64,000 nt of DNA, taken from contig NZ_AOGX02000013.1 in the NCBI RefSeq assembly GCF_000332475.2, positions 1-64,000 on the forward strand, read 5' to 3'. The notes below the pieces were generated by a model that was not told where the DNA came from, made no database searches, and saw only the letters and a program-made list of their open reading frames with translations. Numbering within the stretch: position 1 is the stretch's first letter; each line of letters opens with the position of its first letter. Below, piece after piece: positions 47,681 through 56,035 of this stretch. Made by a program: the position numbers and the translations under genes. Source of the DNA: Leptospira yanagawae serovar Saopaulo str. Sao Paulo = ATCC 700523 (GTDB taxonomy: Bacteria; Spirochaetota; Leptospiria; Leptospirales; Leptospiraceae).

Positions 47681-47742
47681 AACGAACAAGGGACGGGAGC
47701 GGACGCGAACCCCGGAGGAAGCCCGCCCGGGCAGCCAAACTA
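47681..47742. other. GC-rich intergenic island
   Basis: A stretch of about 60 bases (GAACAAGGGACGGGAGCGGA, then CGCGAACCCCGGAGG, then AAGCCCGCCCGGGCAGCC) is much richer in G and C than its surroundings. GCCCGGGC is a perfect palindrome within it. It lies beyond the acetyltransferase stop. No T run, open frame or RNA fold is recognised. Confidence 0.35.
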
Positions 47743-47743
47743 T

Positions 47744-48217
47744 CTATCTGTGTATGTTTTTCTCAAAACAAACGGCTGTGGGATCGGAAATCCATTTCCC
47801 AAATCTTGGAATTTCTTTGAATCCAAAGTTTTTGTAAAGTTGTAATGCTTCTGGTTGTGGGTTTCCTGCACGAAGTTTCATAAATGTAAATCCATCCAAA
47901 CCAGCTTGTTTTTCAATAGCACCTAACAATGCAGTAGCGATTTTCCTTTTTCGAAACCTTGGGAACACATACACCGCATCTAACTCGCACTGCGATTCAT
48001 TAAACATTGAATAGGCGGCTGAACCTAAAACATCATTTGTTTTGTGATCGATAGCGATGAAAAACCTACCTTTCGGTGGAATAAAATCAGAGAATGCCAT
48101 TGGGTTTGGTGCTTGGAATCCATACCGTGTTTGGATCTCATCCCATAGCGAATCAATACATTGTTGGGAGTGTGCATTTGGTTCCGTTACCAATTGGATT
48201 GTAAAATTTTGGTCCAT
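47744..48217 (-). CDS. GNAT-family N-acetyltransferase
   Basis: A 157-residue protein with a single GNAT domain. The segment CELDAVYVFPRFRKRKIATAL (about 82-102, given in parts: AVYVFPRF and RKRKIATAL) is the core strand and acetyl-CoA loop; the last Gly of RxxGxG is replaced by Ala. LYKNFGF (about 130-136) is the family's late motif. The substrate is unknown, and the protein is unlike the acetyltransferase at 576-1043. It starts at ATG 48215-48217 with no clear ribosome site. Confidence 0.75.
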   Translation of the reverse strand: MDQNFTIQLVTEPNAHSQQCIDSLWDEIQTRYGFQAPNPMAFSDFIPPKGRFFIAIDHKTNDVLGSAAYSMFNESQCELDAVYVFPRFRKRKIATALLGAIEKQAGLDGFTFMKLRAGNPQPEALQLYKNFGFKEIPRFGKWISDPTAVCFEKNIHR

Positions 48218-48306
48218 CTATGGGAAAATATGAACTTCTCTAAAAATAAATTTGCAAATTCAATTTTTGGATGGAGGGAATTTCTTGGCTGTGGTAGGAG
48301 GAAGCC

Positions 48307-48348
48307 ATTGGGTGGCGGGTGGACACACCCCACCCAATCAGGGTGGGG
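48307..48348 (-). repeat. Dispersed GC-rich palindromic repeat, copy C
   Basis: On the minus strand: CCCCACCCTGATT, GGGTGGGG, TGTGT, CCACCCGCCACCCAAT. It matches copies A and B except for a four-base deletion in the first spacer and compensating changes in the arms (CCCCACCC now pairs perfectly with GGGTGGGG). It lies between the acetyltransferase gene and the acyl-CoA dehydrogenase terminator. Confidence 0.75.
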
Positions 48349-48375
48349 ATACCAATATCCAATCTGTACCACCCC

Positions 48376-48404
48376 AAAAAAAAAGCCCCCATTCCTGGAG
48401 GCTT
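48376..48404 (-). terminator. Rho-independent terminator of the acyl-CoA dehydrogenase gene
   Basis: Read on the minus strand, AAGCCTCC / GGGGGCTT forms an 8-bp stem (one wobble) around AGGAAT, followed by nine T. It stops transcription of the acyl-CoA dehydrogenase gene. Confidence 0.85.
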
Positions 48405-48431
48405 CCTTCCTAAGATTAGAATGAACGAATC

Positions 48432-49598
48432 TTAGTCTTTTTTCGAAGCTGCTTCTTTGATTACGTAAGCGGCAATTTCGTTCTTTTGGATTTGTGTGGT
48501 TCCTTCGAAGATGGTGAGGATTTTGGAATCTCTCATCAATTTCTCAACAGGATACTCTTTTGTGTATCCGTATCCTCCAAAAATTTGAACGGCATCAGTT
48601 GCACACTGAACAGCGCATTCAGAAGCGTATGCTTTTGCAATTGCAGAATATTTTGGAAGGTTAGGATCGTTTGCATCAGAAAGTCGAGCTGCTTTGTAAG
48701 TGATTTCTCTTGCAGTTTCCACTTTGATGGACATATCAGCTAACATGTGTTGCACTGCTTGGAACGTTCCGATTTTCACACCGAACTGTTCTCTCTCACG
48801 AGCGTAACGAGCTGCATGGTCAAGTGCTGCTTGTGCTACACCCACTCCCATTACTGCTACGAATGGACGTGAAGCATTCAAAGTTTGGAGAGCGTAAACG
48901 AAACCGAGGTTCTCTTTTCCTACGAGTGCGTCTTCACCCACTTCACAATCTTCAAAAATCACTTGGTGAGTGGAAGACGCTCGGATTCCGAGTTTGTCTT
49001 CTTTTTTCCCAACAGTGAGACCTTTTGCGTTCCGTGGAACGTAGAAACAAGAAACTCCACGAGTTCCGCGGTTTTTATCAGTATAAGCAAATACAGTAAA
49101 GGCTTGGGCATCAGATGCACCAGTGATCCATTGTTTTGCACCGTTGATGATCCATTTGTCGCCTTTTTTCTCTGCGCGAGTGGTCATACCAGGAACGTCA
49201 GAACCAGCACCTGGCTCAGACAAACAGAAAGAAACTCCTAACTTACCGTCCGCAATTTCGGGAAGCCATTTCAATTTTTGTTCGTGAGTGGCACCTTTTA
49301 GGATGGGAAGGATTCCAAGACCTGTGTAAGCAAATCCTAACGCGATTCCAAGGCAACCACGAGACAATTCCTCGATGGCTAAACACTGCTCAATCGCACC
49401 ATGTCCCCATCCACCGTATTCTTCCGGAATCACAAGTCCGTTGATTCCTAGTTCCGAACGCATTTTATTGATGAGTTCTGTTGGGTGTTGGTTTTTCTCA
49501 TCCCAGTGCAAGGCTACTTCATGTGGGATTTCTTTTTTGACGAAGTTACGAACTAAATCTCTGATTTCAAGTTGTTGCTCTGTGAATTGGCTATACAT
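48432..49598 (-). CDS. Acyl-CoA dehydrogenase
   Basis: A 388-residue FAD enzyme of fatty-acid beta-oxidation that makes 2-enoyl-CoA. The signatures are CLSEPGAGSD (about 134-143) and the C-terminal TIFEGTTQIQ, with the catalytic base Glu365, the position used by short- and medium-chain enzymes. The length matches the family. Electrons normally go to electron-transfer flavoprotein, which is not encoded here. A terminator follows. It is transcribed alone, with the lipase-like gene divergent upstream. Confidence 0.9.
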   Translation of the reverse strand: MYSQFTEQQLEIRDLVRNFVKKEIPHEVALHWDEKNQHPTELINKMRSELGINGLVIPEEYGGWGHGAIEQCLAIEELSRGCLGIALGFAYTGLGILPILKGATHEQKLKWLPEIADGKLGVSFCLSEPGAGSDVPGMTTRAEKKGDKWIINGAKQWITGASDAQAFTVFAYTDKNRGTRGVSCFYVPRNAKGLTVGKKEDKLGIRASSTHQVIFEDCEVGEDALVGKENLGFVYALQTLNASRPFVAVMGVGVAQAALDHAARYAREREQFGVKIGTFQAVQHMLADMSIKVETAREITYKAARLSDANDPNLPKYSAIAKAYASECAVQCATDAVQIFGGYGYTKEYPVEKLMRDSKILTIFEGTTQIQKNEIAAYVIKEAASKKD

Positions 49599-49717
49599 TC
49601 CGGGATGTTCCTTATGAGAATGGGGTATTTACTACCTTTTTTCGTACGACCCTTCCTGTGCCAAGGGTTTTTCTCTCTTTACAAGAAAGCAAATACACTG
49701 TAAAATTTTCCATTTGT

Positions 49718-50728
49718 ATGGCTAAATCGTGTTCTTTATTCCACAACCTCCGACAACTGTCTGCTGTTGTCCTCATCACCGTTTCTTTTGTCCTAGTTTC
49801 CTGCGCGGGCCGTCCCAATTACGAACCCAAAGCAAACTTGAGTTATGCGAACTTTGATGCCTACTTCCAAGAGAAGTTACAAGAAAGCAAACGCAAAAAC
49901 CACAGACCTGGAAACGAAGAACGTTATATCAGTTTTGGCAAAAAAACCCCACTCGCATTTTTATACATTCATGGTTTTGGTGCCTCCCGTGCAGAAGGCG
50001 AAGAGGTAATGGAAAAATTGGCAAAAAAATTTAAAGCCAATACTTACCTACTACGCCTTCCAGGTCATGGGACAAATAAAGAAGACCAAAGAGATCAAAA
50101 CTTTAACAACTACTTAGATGCATCTAGAGAAGCTTTGTACATGATGCAATCCCAAGGTGATCGTGTTGTTGTGTTTGGAAGTTCTATGGGAGGACTCCTT
50201 GCCACTTGGCTTGCTTCCGAATATCCTGAAGAAGTAGATGGACTTGTTTTAGCGAATCCATTTTATGCACCTGTAGATGGAAGTTTGAATATACTCAACT
50301 ATCCCGGTGGACTCACATTCATTCATTTACTCAAAGGGAAAGTAAGAGCTTCCGTCCATAACAATCCGAAAGTGTTACCAGAACGAAACAATTATTGGTA
50401 TCCTGAACAGTACTTTGCGGCTCTTGTTGGTGTGAATGATTTAAAAAACTTCGCTGCAGTTCCCGAAGTATTTCGAAAAGTGACTTCCCCTGCTCTCCTT
50501 TTGTATTATTATAAAAATGAAAAGGAACAGGATCCAACAGCCAGTGTTCCCAAAATGTTAGAAGGATATGCAAACTTTGGACTGGAAAAAACCCCAAACC
50601 CTCTTAATAAAAAAGTCGCAGTGGAAAATGGAATGCATGTTCTGATGTCTAAATGGGTGATCACGGATAAAGTTTTTATAGAAGCCCAAATTGATACTTG
50701 GTTAAAAGAACTTTCAAAAACGAAATAA
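49718..50728 (+). CDS. Alpha/beta-hydrolase lipoprotein (carboxylesterase-like)
   Basis: A 336-residue exported hydrolase. The ATG at 49718 gives a signal sequence ending in FVLVSC, the likely lipid-attachment site. The alpha/beta-hydrolase nucleophile elbow is GSSMGG (about 150-155) after VVVFGSS; the oxyanion HGFG motif is at about 79-82 (YIHGFGAS), and the catalytic His is plausible in NGMHVL near the C-terminus. It should cleave esters of lipids or acyl groups at the membrane. The longer frame from 49658 lacks a signal. Confidence 0.75.
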   Translation: MAKSCSLFHNLRQLSAVVLITVSFVLVSCAGRPNYEPKANLSYANFDAYFQEKLQESKRKNHRPGNEERYISFGKKTPLAFLYIHGFGASRAEGEEVMEKLAKKFKANTYLLRLPGHGTNKEDQRDQNFNNYLDASREALYMMQSQGDRVVVFGSSMGGLLATWLASEYPEEVDGLVLANPFYAPVDGSLNILNYPGGLTFIHLLKGKVRASVHNNPKVLPERNNYWYPEQYFAALVGVNDLKNFAAVPEVFRKVTSPALLLYYYKNEKEQDPTASVPKMLEGYANFGLEKTPNPLNKKVAVENGMHVLMSKWVITDKVFIEAQIDTWLKELSKTK

Positions 50729-50790
50729 AATGGAATGAGATCGGTATCAAATGAAACCGATCGTTTCAAAAAAGATAAGAGGAGTTTCCC

Positions 50791-51495
50791 ATGAACCAAC
50801 CAAAAGAAAAGATAGCACTTGTTACAGGTGCAAACAGAGGGATTGGGAAACAAGTTTCCATTGATCTTGCTAAACAAGGGATTTATGTTTTGGTTGGTTC
50901 AAGGAACGAATCGGATGCGGAAGATACTTTAAAAGAAGTCACATCTGTTGGCAAAGGAGAAATAGTTTCAATTGATGTCTCCAAAGAACAAAGTATCAAT
51001 GAAGTTTTGGATATGATCACGGGCAGTTTCGGTCGTTTGGACATCCTTGTGAATAATGCTGGGATTTTCACAGACCCTGGTTCTTTTTTTGATACCACAC
51101 CGGAAGACCTACACAGAACTTTACTTGTGAATGTTTTTGGTCCCTTCCGATTGATTCAGGTTTTTTTACCTATGATGGTACAAAACAATTATGGTCGCAT
51201 TGTCAATGTTAGTTCAGGAATGGGACAACTTTCGGATATGGGGGGTGGGTATCCCGCTTACCGTATCTCCAAAACGGCAATCAATGCACTTACTAATCTT
51301 GCAAGCGCTGAAGGGGTCGGAAAAAATATCAAAATCAATTCAGTGTGCCCTGGCTGGGTGAAAACCGATATGGGTGGAGCCAATGCAACAAGGCCTGTTG
51401 AAAAAGGTGCCGAGACCATCGTATGGGCTGCTACGTTACCAGAGAACGGGCCAACAGGTAAGTTCTTTCGAGACAAAAAAGAGATTCCTTGGTAG
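50791..51495 (+). CDS. Short-chain dehydrogenase/reductase
   Basis: A 234-residue NAD(P)-dependent oxidoreductase of normal length. The cofactor motif TGANRGIGK lies at 12-20, NNAG at about 87-90, the catalytic Ser in VSSGMGQ and the pair YRISK (Tyr-x-x-x-Lys). GAGGAG lies six bases before the ATG, a strong ribosome site. The substrate is not evident. A strong AT-rich hairpin follows. Confidence 0.85.
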   Translation: MNQPKEKIALVTGANRGIGKQVSIDLAKQGIYVLVGSRNESDAEDTLKEVTSVGKGEIVSIDVSKEQSINEVLDMITGSFGRLDILVNNAGIFTDPGSFFDTTPEDLHRTLLVNVFGPFRLIQVFLPMMVQNNYGRIVNVSSGMGQLSDMGGGYPAYRISKTAINALTNLASAEGVGKNIKINSVCPGWVKTDMGGANATRPVEKGAETIVWAATLPENGPTGKFFRDKKEIPW

Positions 51496-51517
51496 TGGAA
51501 GGATGGAAAAGGTATAA

Positions 51518-51548
51518 TTACAAAATCAAACTAATTTTGATTTTGTAA
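51518..51548. terminator. Hairpin downstream of the SDR gene
   Basis: TTACAAAATCAAA / TTTGATTTTGTAA is a perfect 13-bp stem around CTAAT, 23 bases after the SDR stop. It has no T run, so it is an atypical terminator or a message-stabilising structure. Confidence 0.5.
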
Positions 51549-51685
51549 CCAACTCTTTAAATTATCATCATTGGTATTTCTTCCCGAGTAGATTTACAAA
51601 TGGAATTGGAATCATTTCCTATCATATTTTAAAATTGATTCGTAATGATCATTATAAATCATTCATGTTGCAGGACTTCATTTTT

Positions 51686-52309
51686 ATGAAATCAAAATCC
51701 TTACTGATTCTACTCTTTTGCATTATTACTCATCCCAATTCAGGAAAGCCAATTGATCGGTCCAAATTACAAGAAGGTGATATCATCTTTCACGAATCAA
51801 AATCAGAACAAGCCACTGCGATCAAATTAGCAACCAAGTCCAGATACACCCATGTCGGAATCATTTTCAAATATGGGAATGTTTACAAAGTTTTGGAAGC
51901 AATTGAACCAGTCAAAATAACAGATTTAGATTCCTTTATCAAAAGAGGGACTAACCAACATTTTGTGATCAAAATCATCCATCATGCGAATCAAATCCTA
52001 AAACCAGAAATCATTTTTCAAATGAAAGAATATGGCAATTCATTAATTGGAAAACACTATGATTTATACTTTGAATGGTCAGAAAATCGAATTTATTGCA
52101 CAGAACTTGTATGGAAATTATATGAAAAATTCACAGGCTTAAAAATTGGTGATTTAAAAACCTTAAAGGAATTTGATCTCAGTTCAAAACCTGTTCAAAG
52201 TTTGATGAAAAAAAGATATGGAAACAAAATCCCATATTCAGAACCAGTGATTTCTCCTGTGGATATGTTCCATTCAAAAGAGTTAATGACAGTTTTTGAA
52301 AATGAATGA
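51686..52309 (+). CDS. YiiX-like permuted NlpC/P60 papain-fold protein
   Basis: A 207-residue exported protein. ATG at 51686 gives a signal peptide (MKSKSLLILLFCIITHP). The fold shows LQEGDIIFH (the permuted first strand), the catalytic His in YTHVGIIF and the catalytic Cys in YCTELVW. These are the conserved parts of the YiiX/YebB class of the NlpC/P60 superfamily, which act on cell-wall peptides or lipids. The earlier frame to 51635 lacks signal features. It is monocistronic. Confidence 0.75.
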   Translation: MKSKSLLILLFCIITHPNSGKPIDRSKLQEGDIIFHESKSEQATAIKLATKSRYTHVGIIFKYGNVYKVLEAIEPVKITDLDSFIKRGTNQHFVIKIIHHANQILKPEIIFQMKEYGNSLIGKHYDLYFEWSENRIYCTELVWKLYEKFTGLKIGDLKTLKEFDLSSKPVQSLMKKRYGNKIPYSEPVISPVDMFHSKELMTVFENE

Positions 52310-52404
52310 TCAATTTGGATAAAATGGAGTAAAAAAGGAAGAGAAGTGATGATAAAAAGATTCTCCTATGATTTCCTTTTAGCTTCTACTCTCTTGCCCG
52401 TTCC

Positions 52405-52920
52405 CTATCCAATCTTTCCTAATAAATTGTCCAATTCCAAATAACATTCTGCCATTCCATCCGCTGCACCAGTTTCAACCATCATCTGACAAACCTCTGG
52501 TGTCGCATAACGGCAAAGATGTGTCATAAGGGTTCGTTTTCCTTCTGAGGTAAATGTACGTGATTCGAAAGTTGCATTAGGATCTTCCGGTGCATCTGGA
52601 TTAAAAGTTGACATATCCATAATATAATTTTCTGAATTTGCTAACTTCTCAGGTACCACGACCTCACGAAAGGTTCCATACACACCTGATTTGTTTCCAT
52701 TTTGATCTGCATATAAATATAAATATTTTCCACCCACTCTTAGGTCTTGCTCACAAGTTTCGAGAACCATACCTTCAGGTCCGATGAGCCACAGACGCAT
52801 TAACTCAGGTTTGGTGTGACAATCAAACACCAATTGTCTTGGTGCATCGAAGTATCGTGTGAACACAACTTCTGTATCCCCTCTTCTCTCCATTTTCACT
52901 TCATTTTTGTTAGGTTTCAT
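52405..52920 (-). CDS. AHSA1/SRPBCC-family protein
   Basis: A 171-residue START-like (SRPBCC) fold protein. RYFDAPRQLVFDCHT (about 22-36), followed by LMRLWLIGPEGM, is the opening of the AHSA1 type. It forms a binding cavity for hydrophobic ligands. The start overlaps the ArsR-family gene by four bases, a pairing seen in many bacteria where the regulator controls the SRPBCC partner. Ligand unknown. Confidence 0.8.
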   Translation of the reverse strand: MKPNKNEVKMERRGDTEVVFTRYFDAPRQLVFDCHTKPELMRLWLIGPEGMVLETCEQDLRVGGKYLYLYADQNGNKSGVYGTFREVVVPEKLANSENYIMDMSTFNPDAPEDPNATFESRTFTSEGKRTLMTHLCRYATPEVCQMMVETGAADGMAECYLELDNLLGKIG

Positions 52921-53261
52921 TTTCCTTTCCCTTTCTTCGTTTGCATTTTTTGTAGTTCAACTAGTAGTCCGTCAAGAGCCTTGTAGCGAGTCTCCCACAG
53001 CAGACGGTATTTTTCCATCCAATCCACTGCCTCTTTCAGAGGAGCAGTTTGCAAACGGCGCAGACGCTCCTGAGCTCGTTTTGTCGTTATGATGAGTCCC
53101 GCTTCTTCCAAAACTTTTAAGTGTTTTGAAATCGCAGGTTGGCTCATTCGAAATGGTTTGGTTAGCTCCATCACGGTATGATCTTTTTTTGCAAGGGACA
53201 TTAAAATAGCCCTTCTTGTGGGATCGGCAAGGGCAGAAAAAGTGGCGTCAAGTGTTTGCAT
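52917..53261 (-). CDS. ArsR-family winged-helix regulator
   Basis: A 114-residue regulator without the metal-binding cysteines of arsenic-type ArsR, so it senses another signal. The helix-turn-helix is RMSQPAISKHLKVLEEAG (about 38-55). It overlaps the SRPBCC gene by four bases. Two overlapping palindromes lie nine bases upstream of the start, suggesting autoregulation. Confidence 0.8.
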   Translation of the reverse strand: MQTLDATFSALADPTRRAILMSLAKKDHTVMELTKPFRMSQPAISKHLKVLEEAGLIITTKRAQERLRRLQTAPLKEAVDWMEKYRLLWETRYKALDGLLVELQKMQTKKGKGK

Positions 53262-53269
53262 AACTAACT

Positions 53270-53289
53270 GGTTATATAACCTATAGGTT
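53270..53289. promoter_or_regulatory. Overlapping palindromes: probable ArsR-family operator
   Basis: GGTTATATAACC (53270-53281) and AACCTATAGGTT (53278-53289) are both perfect 12-bp palindromes that share AACC. They lie directly before the regulator start codon, the expected place for an autorepressor site of a dimeric winged-helix protein. Confidence 0.6.
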
Positions 53290-53474
53290 ATTTTTTATAA
53301 ATTGTCAAATTTATTTTTTAGGCGGATAGAAAAGAAATTACTAACAAGGAAAGGTTTTTGGATTTACAATCACGTGGTCAAAAGAAACCTTTTGGAATTG
53401 GACCAAATATCCTTACTGACAAAGGATCAAAACTTAATTAAAACCAGACGACTAACTTCAATGGACAATAACCA

Positions 53475-53798
53475 ATGAATGTTCGCAAAATGAACTTAAA
53501 CAATATTGAAATCGCAGTCGTTGATTCTGAAGAAACTTTAATTACAGATGGATCCTATGCTCTTGACTTATTTGCCACCATTCAATATGAATTTGGTTGT
53601 TCTCGTTTTGTCTTGAGACAATCTCATTTTGCGGAAAACTTTTTTGATTTGAAAACAGGAATTGCCGGAAATGTATTACAAAAAATTATCAACTACCAAA
53701 TGAAACTCGCAATCATAGGTGATTTCACGATTCATTCCAGTAAAAGTCTAAAGGATTTTATTTACGAAATGAATTCAGGTAAAGATGTTTTTTTCTAA
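53475..53798 (+). CDS. DUF4180 protein
   Basis: A 107-residue cytoplasmic protein whose sequence follows the DUF4180 pattern: DSEETLITDGSYALDL (17-32), VLRQSHFAENFFDLKTGIAG (about 46-65), then KLAIIGDF and SKSLKDFIYEMN. The family occurs as single small proteins, often near stress or regulatory genes, with no established function. ATG 53475 has a weak GGA. A second ATG five codons later is possible. It is isolated between the ArsR-family operator region and the convergent GAF gene. Confidence 0.75.
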   Translation: MNVRKMNLNNIEIAVVDSEETLITDGSYALDLFATIQYEFGCSRFVLRQSHFAENFFDLKTGIAGNVLQKIINYQMKLAIIGDFTIHSSKSLKDFIYEMNSGKDVFF

Positions 53799-53906
53799 GC
53801 TCGGAAGAAGAAGCAATTTATAAACTGACAAATGTTTAACGTAAATACTAAATAACCAGCATTCATCTGATTTTCTTAGTGAAAAAAACTGATCCTAAAA
53901 CAAAAT

Positions 53907-55001
53907 TTAATGAATTGAGTATTCTTTTTCCAAAAAAACTATTTTGGAAAGTAAATCTATGTTATGTTTTTCGATTGTGTTCGCAAGGCCAATCCCCATT
54001 AATTCAAATACTCGTTGGAACAATTCGATGGATTCAATTTTTTGATCACGAAAACCATAAAAACCCAAAATACCGATGGTTTGATTATGGATTCTAAGTG
54101 GGAATTCCATCAGACAAGAAACATTGCGATTGATTAAATGGTCTCTCACGTTTTGATCGGATATCTCTGATTTCTGATTTAAGATCCTAGCAGAACTAGG
54201 CACATTCGGTATCAAAAATTTAGCTTCCTCATTCGAAAATCTTTGTCCTTCAAATATCCCATGGATATTCCCTTCCACGAGACTGTATTCCCAATGTTCG
54301 CCTACTTTCGATGCAATTAATCCTAAGGGTAAACCAAAGAGATTCAATCCTGTTTGTAAATAATTTCGGCATACCACCATTAGATCACTGGATTGAGTAG
54401 AAAGAAGTCGAAACAGTTCTGCCAAAGAATGTTTTACAAACGAAGCGGTATTTAAGGTTTCAGAAATTAGATTTTCGTTTTTAAAACGAATTAACTCTTG
54501 GCTGAGCTGGTCTGCAATGACATCAATCAATTTTAGATTTTTATATTTATGTTTAAACTTATCATCCACAACCATACCAATCACACCGATCACAGTTCCA
54601 ATATCTGAACGAATCGGATAACCCAAGTACATTGCTCGTGATTCATCCAAAGTAAACCCACCTAATGATTGGAAAAAAGAATTTTGCCCTAACAAATTCA
54701 TTTCAAAGATCATATTGGAATCAACAACGTGATGGCAAGGTAGAGAGTATTTTGAAATCACTTTTGGAATTTCTATTTCGAATTGGCTATGAATTGCCAA
54801 CAAACGAAAGTTTTGTGACTCTTGTAGGTATTCCAAGATCCAAGTAGAAATGATCTCAGGAATTCTCGCAATGGTCTCCACAGTTTCTTCCCAAACCTCT
54901 GCTGAAGGTTTACGGGAAAAACAGGAATGCAAATCGTCGGCCAAATCCCGAGTGAGCGAATTACCGGAAAAATAATGGTTGGGAGCCAATTCAGAAAGCA
55001 T
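53907..55001 (-). CDS. Tandem GAF-domain sensor
   Basis: A 364-residue cytoplasmic protein with two GAF-like domains, at about 35-180 (YLGYPIRSDIGTVIGVIGMV) and about 190-350 (SCLMEFPLRIHNQTIGILGF). There is no kinase, cyclase or effector domain. ATG at 54999-55001 with GGAGGGG eight bases upstream is preferred over a start nine codons earlier. It probably binds a small ligand and signals through a partner encoded elsewhere. Confidence 0.7.
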   Translation of the reverse strand: MLSELAPNHYFSGNSLTRDLADDLHSCFSRKPSAEVWEETVETIARIPEIISTWILEYLQESQNFRLLAIHSQFEIEIPKVISKYSLPCHHVVDSNMIFEMNLLGQNSFFQSLGGFTLDESRAMYLGYPIRSDIGTVIGVIGMVVDDKFKHKYKNLKLIDVIADQLSQELIRFKNENLISETLNTASFVKHSLAELFRLLSTQSSDLMVVCRNYLQTGLNLFGLPLGLIASKVGEHWEYSLVEGNIHGIFEGQRFSNEEAKFLIPNVPSSARILNQKSEISDQNVRDHLINRNVSCLMEFPLRIHNQTIGILGFYGFRDQKIESIELFQRVFELMGIGLANTIEKHNIDLLSKIVFLEKEYSIH

Positions 55002-55105
55002 AAAAACTACCCCTCCTGTCCATCCCACCAGAATCCGCAGTAGAGGCGAGAACCTATCTCTGTTATACGAGATTTTTATTCAATATAACGACTAGTATCT
55101 TTTCC

Positions 55106-55130
55106 AATTCGTTTAATTGCTTAACGAATT
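55106..55130. terminator. Hairpin after the aldo/keto reductase operon
   Basis: AATTCGTT / AACGAATT form an 8-bp stem around a nine-base loop just beyond the aldo/keto reductase stop (55133). No T run follows, so it is only a possible terminator. Confidence 0.45.
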
Positions 55131-55132
55131 CA

Positions 55133-56035
55133 TTATGCCACTTCTCTTCCCCTTGCAATTTCTAAAATGGAAAACCACTCCACCCTCGTAAGAGGATAGG
55201 AAAAAGATTCTGTCGCCGACTGGATTCGTTTCCCATCATTCGTACCGAGTACGGGAATCAATCCAGCAGGATGATTCAAAAACCAAGAGTAAAGGATTTG
55301 ATCTGCACTACATCCTTTCTCTTTGGCCAGTACCTGTAATTTTTGGAGGGTTATGGTTTCGGTATCAGTTTTTGGTGAAAAGATTTTTCCACCTGCTGTA
55401 GGAGACCAAACCATGGGATGAAATCCATATTGAATTGCTTGGTCAAATGTACCATCAAACAGCGGTTCTGTGCGAAATAAACTAAACTCTACTTGGTTTG
55501 TAAAAAGTGGCTGTTTGCACAATGATTGGAACATTTGGAATTGAGAAATTGTAAAATTTGAGACACCAAAATGTTTCACTTTTCCTTCTCTGCTTAAAGA
55601 ATCAAAAACTTCGCTCATCTCATGAGGATCCATCAGTGGATCTGGCCTATGGATGAGCACTACGTCCAAAACATCAACTTTTAGTTTCCGTAAAGATCGT
55701 TCCACAGAATACCGAATGTGTTCTTTGGATGTATTGTAATGTTTGGTGGGAAATTTGGAGCCAGGAACTTGGATTCCACATTTTGTGATGATTTTGATTT
55801 TTGATTTGAGTGAAGGGTGTTTTTCTAATACTCTTCCAAATCTTTCTTCGTTTTCAAAATCTCCATAGATATCGGCATGATCGAAGGTATCGATTCCAAA
55901 GTTTAAACAAGTTTGAATTTTCTCATAAATCCTTTCAACTTTTGCTCCAAGTGGATCTTCATGAAGTCTCCAAATGCCATATACCAACCTTGAAATAGAA
56001 AAATTGTGTTTTGGAAATTCAATTTGAGGTACCAT
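55133..56035 (-). CDS. Aldo/keto reductase
   Basis: A 300-residue NADPH-dependent oxidoreductase with the catalytic set of this superfamily: Asp and Tyr in DTFDHADIYGDFENE (about 50-64), Lys in KIITKCG (about 83-89) and His in VLIHRPD (about 126-132). It reduces aldehydes or ketones. It shares one base with the LLM monooxygenase stop (TAATG), so the two are translated together. Confidence 0.85.
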   Translation of the reverse strand: MVPQIEFPKHNFSISRLVYGIWRLHEDPLGAKVERIYEKIQTCLNFGIDTFDHADIYGDFENEERFGRVLEKHPSLKSKIKIITKCGIQVPGSKFPTKHYNTSKEHIRYSVERSLRKLKVDVLDVVLIHRPDPLMDPHEMSEVFDSLSREGKVKHFGVSNFTISQFQMFQSLCKQPLFTNQVEFSLFRTEPLFDGTFDQAIQYGFHPMVWSPTAGGKIFSPKTDTETITLQKLQVLAKEKGCSADQILYSWFLNHPAGLIPVLGTNDGKRIQSATESFSYPLTRVEWFSILEIARGREVA

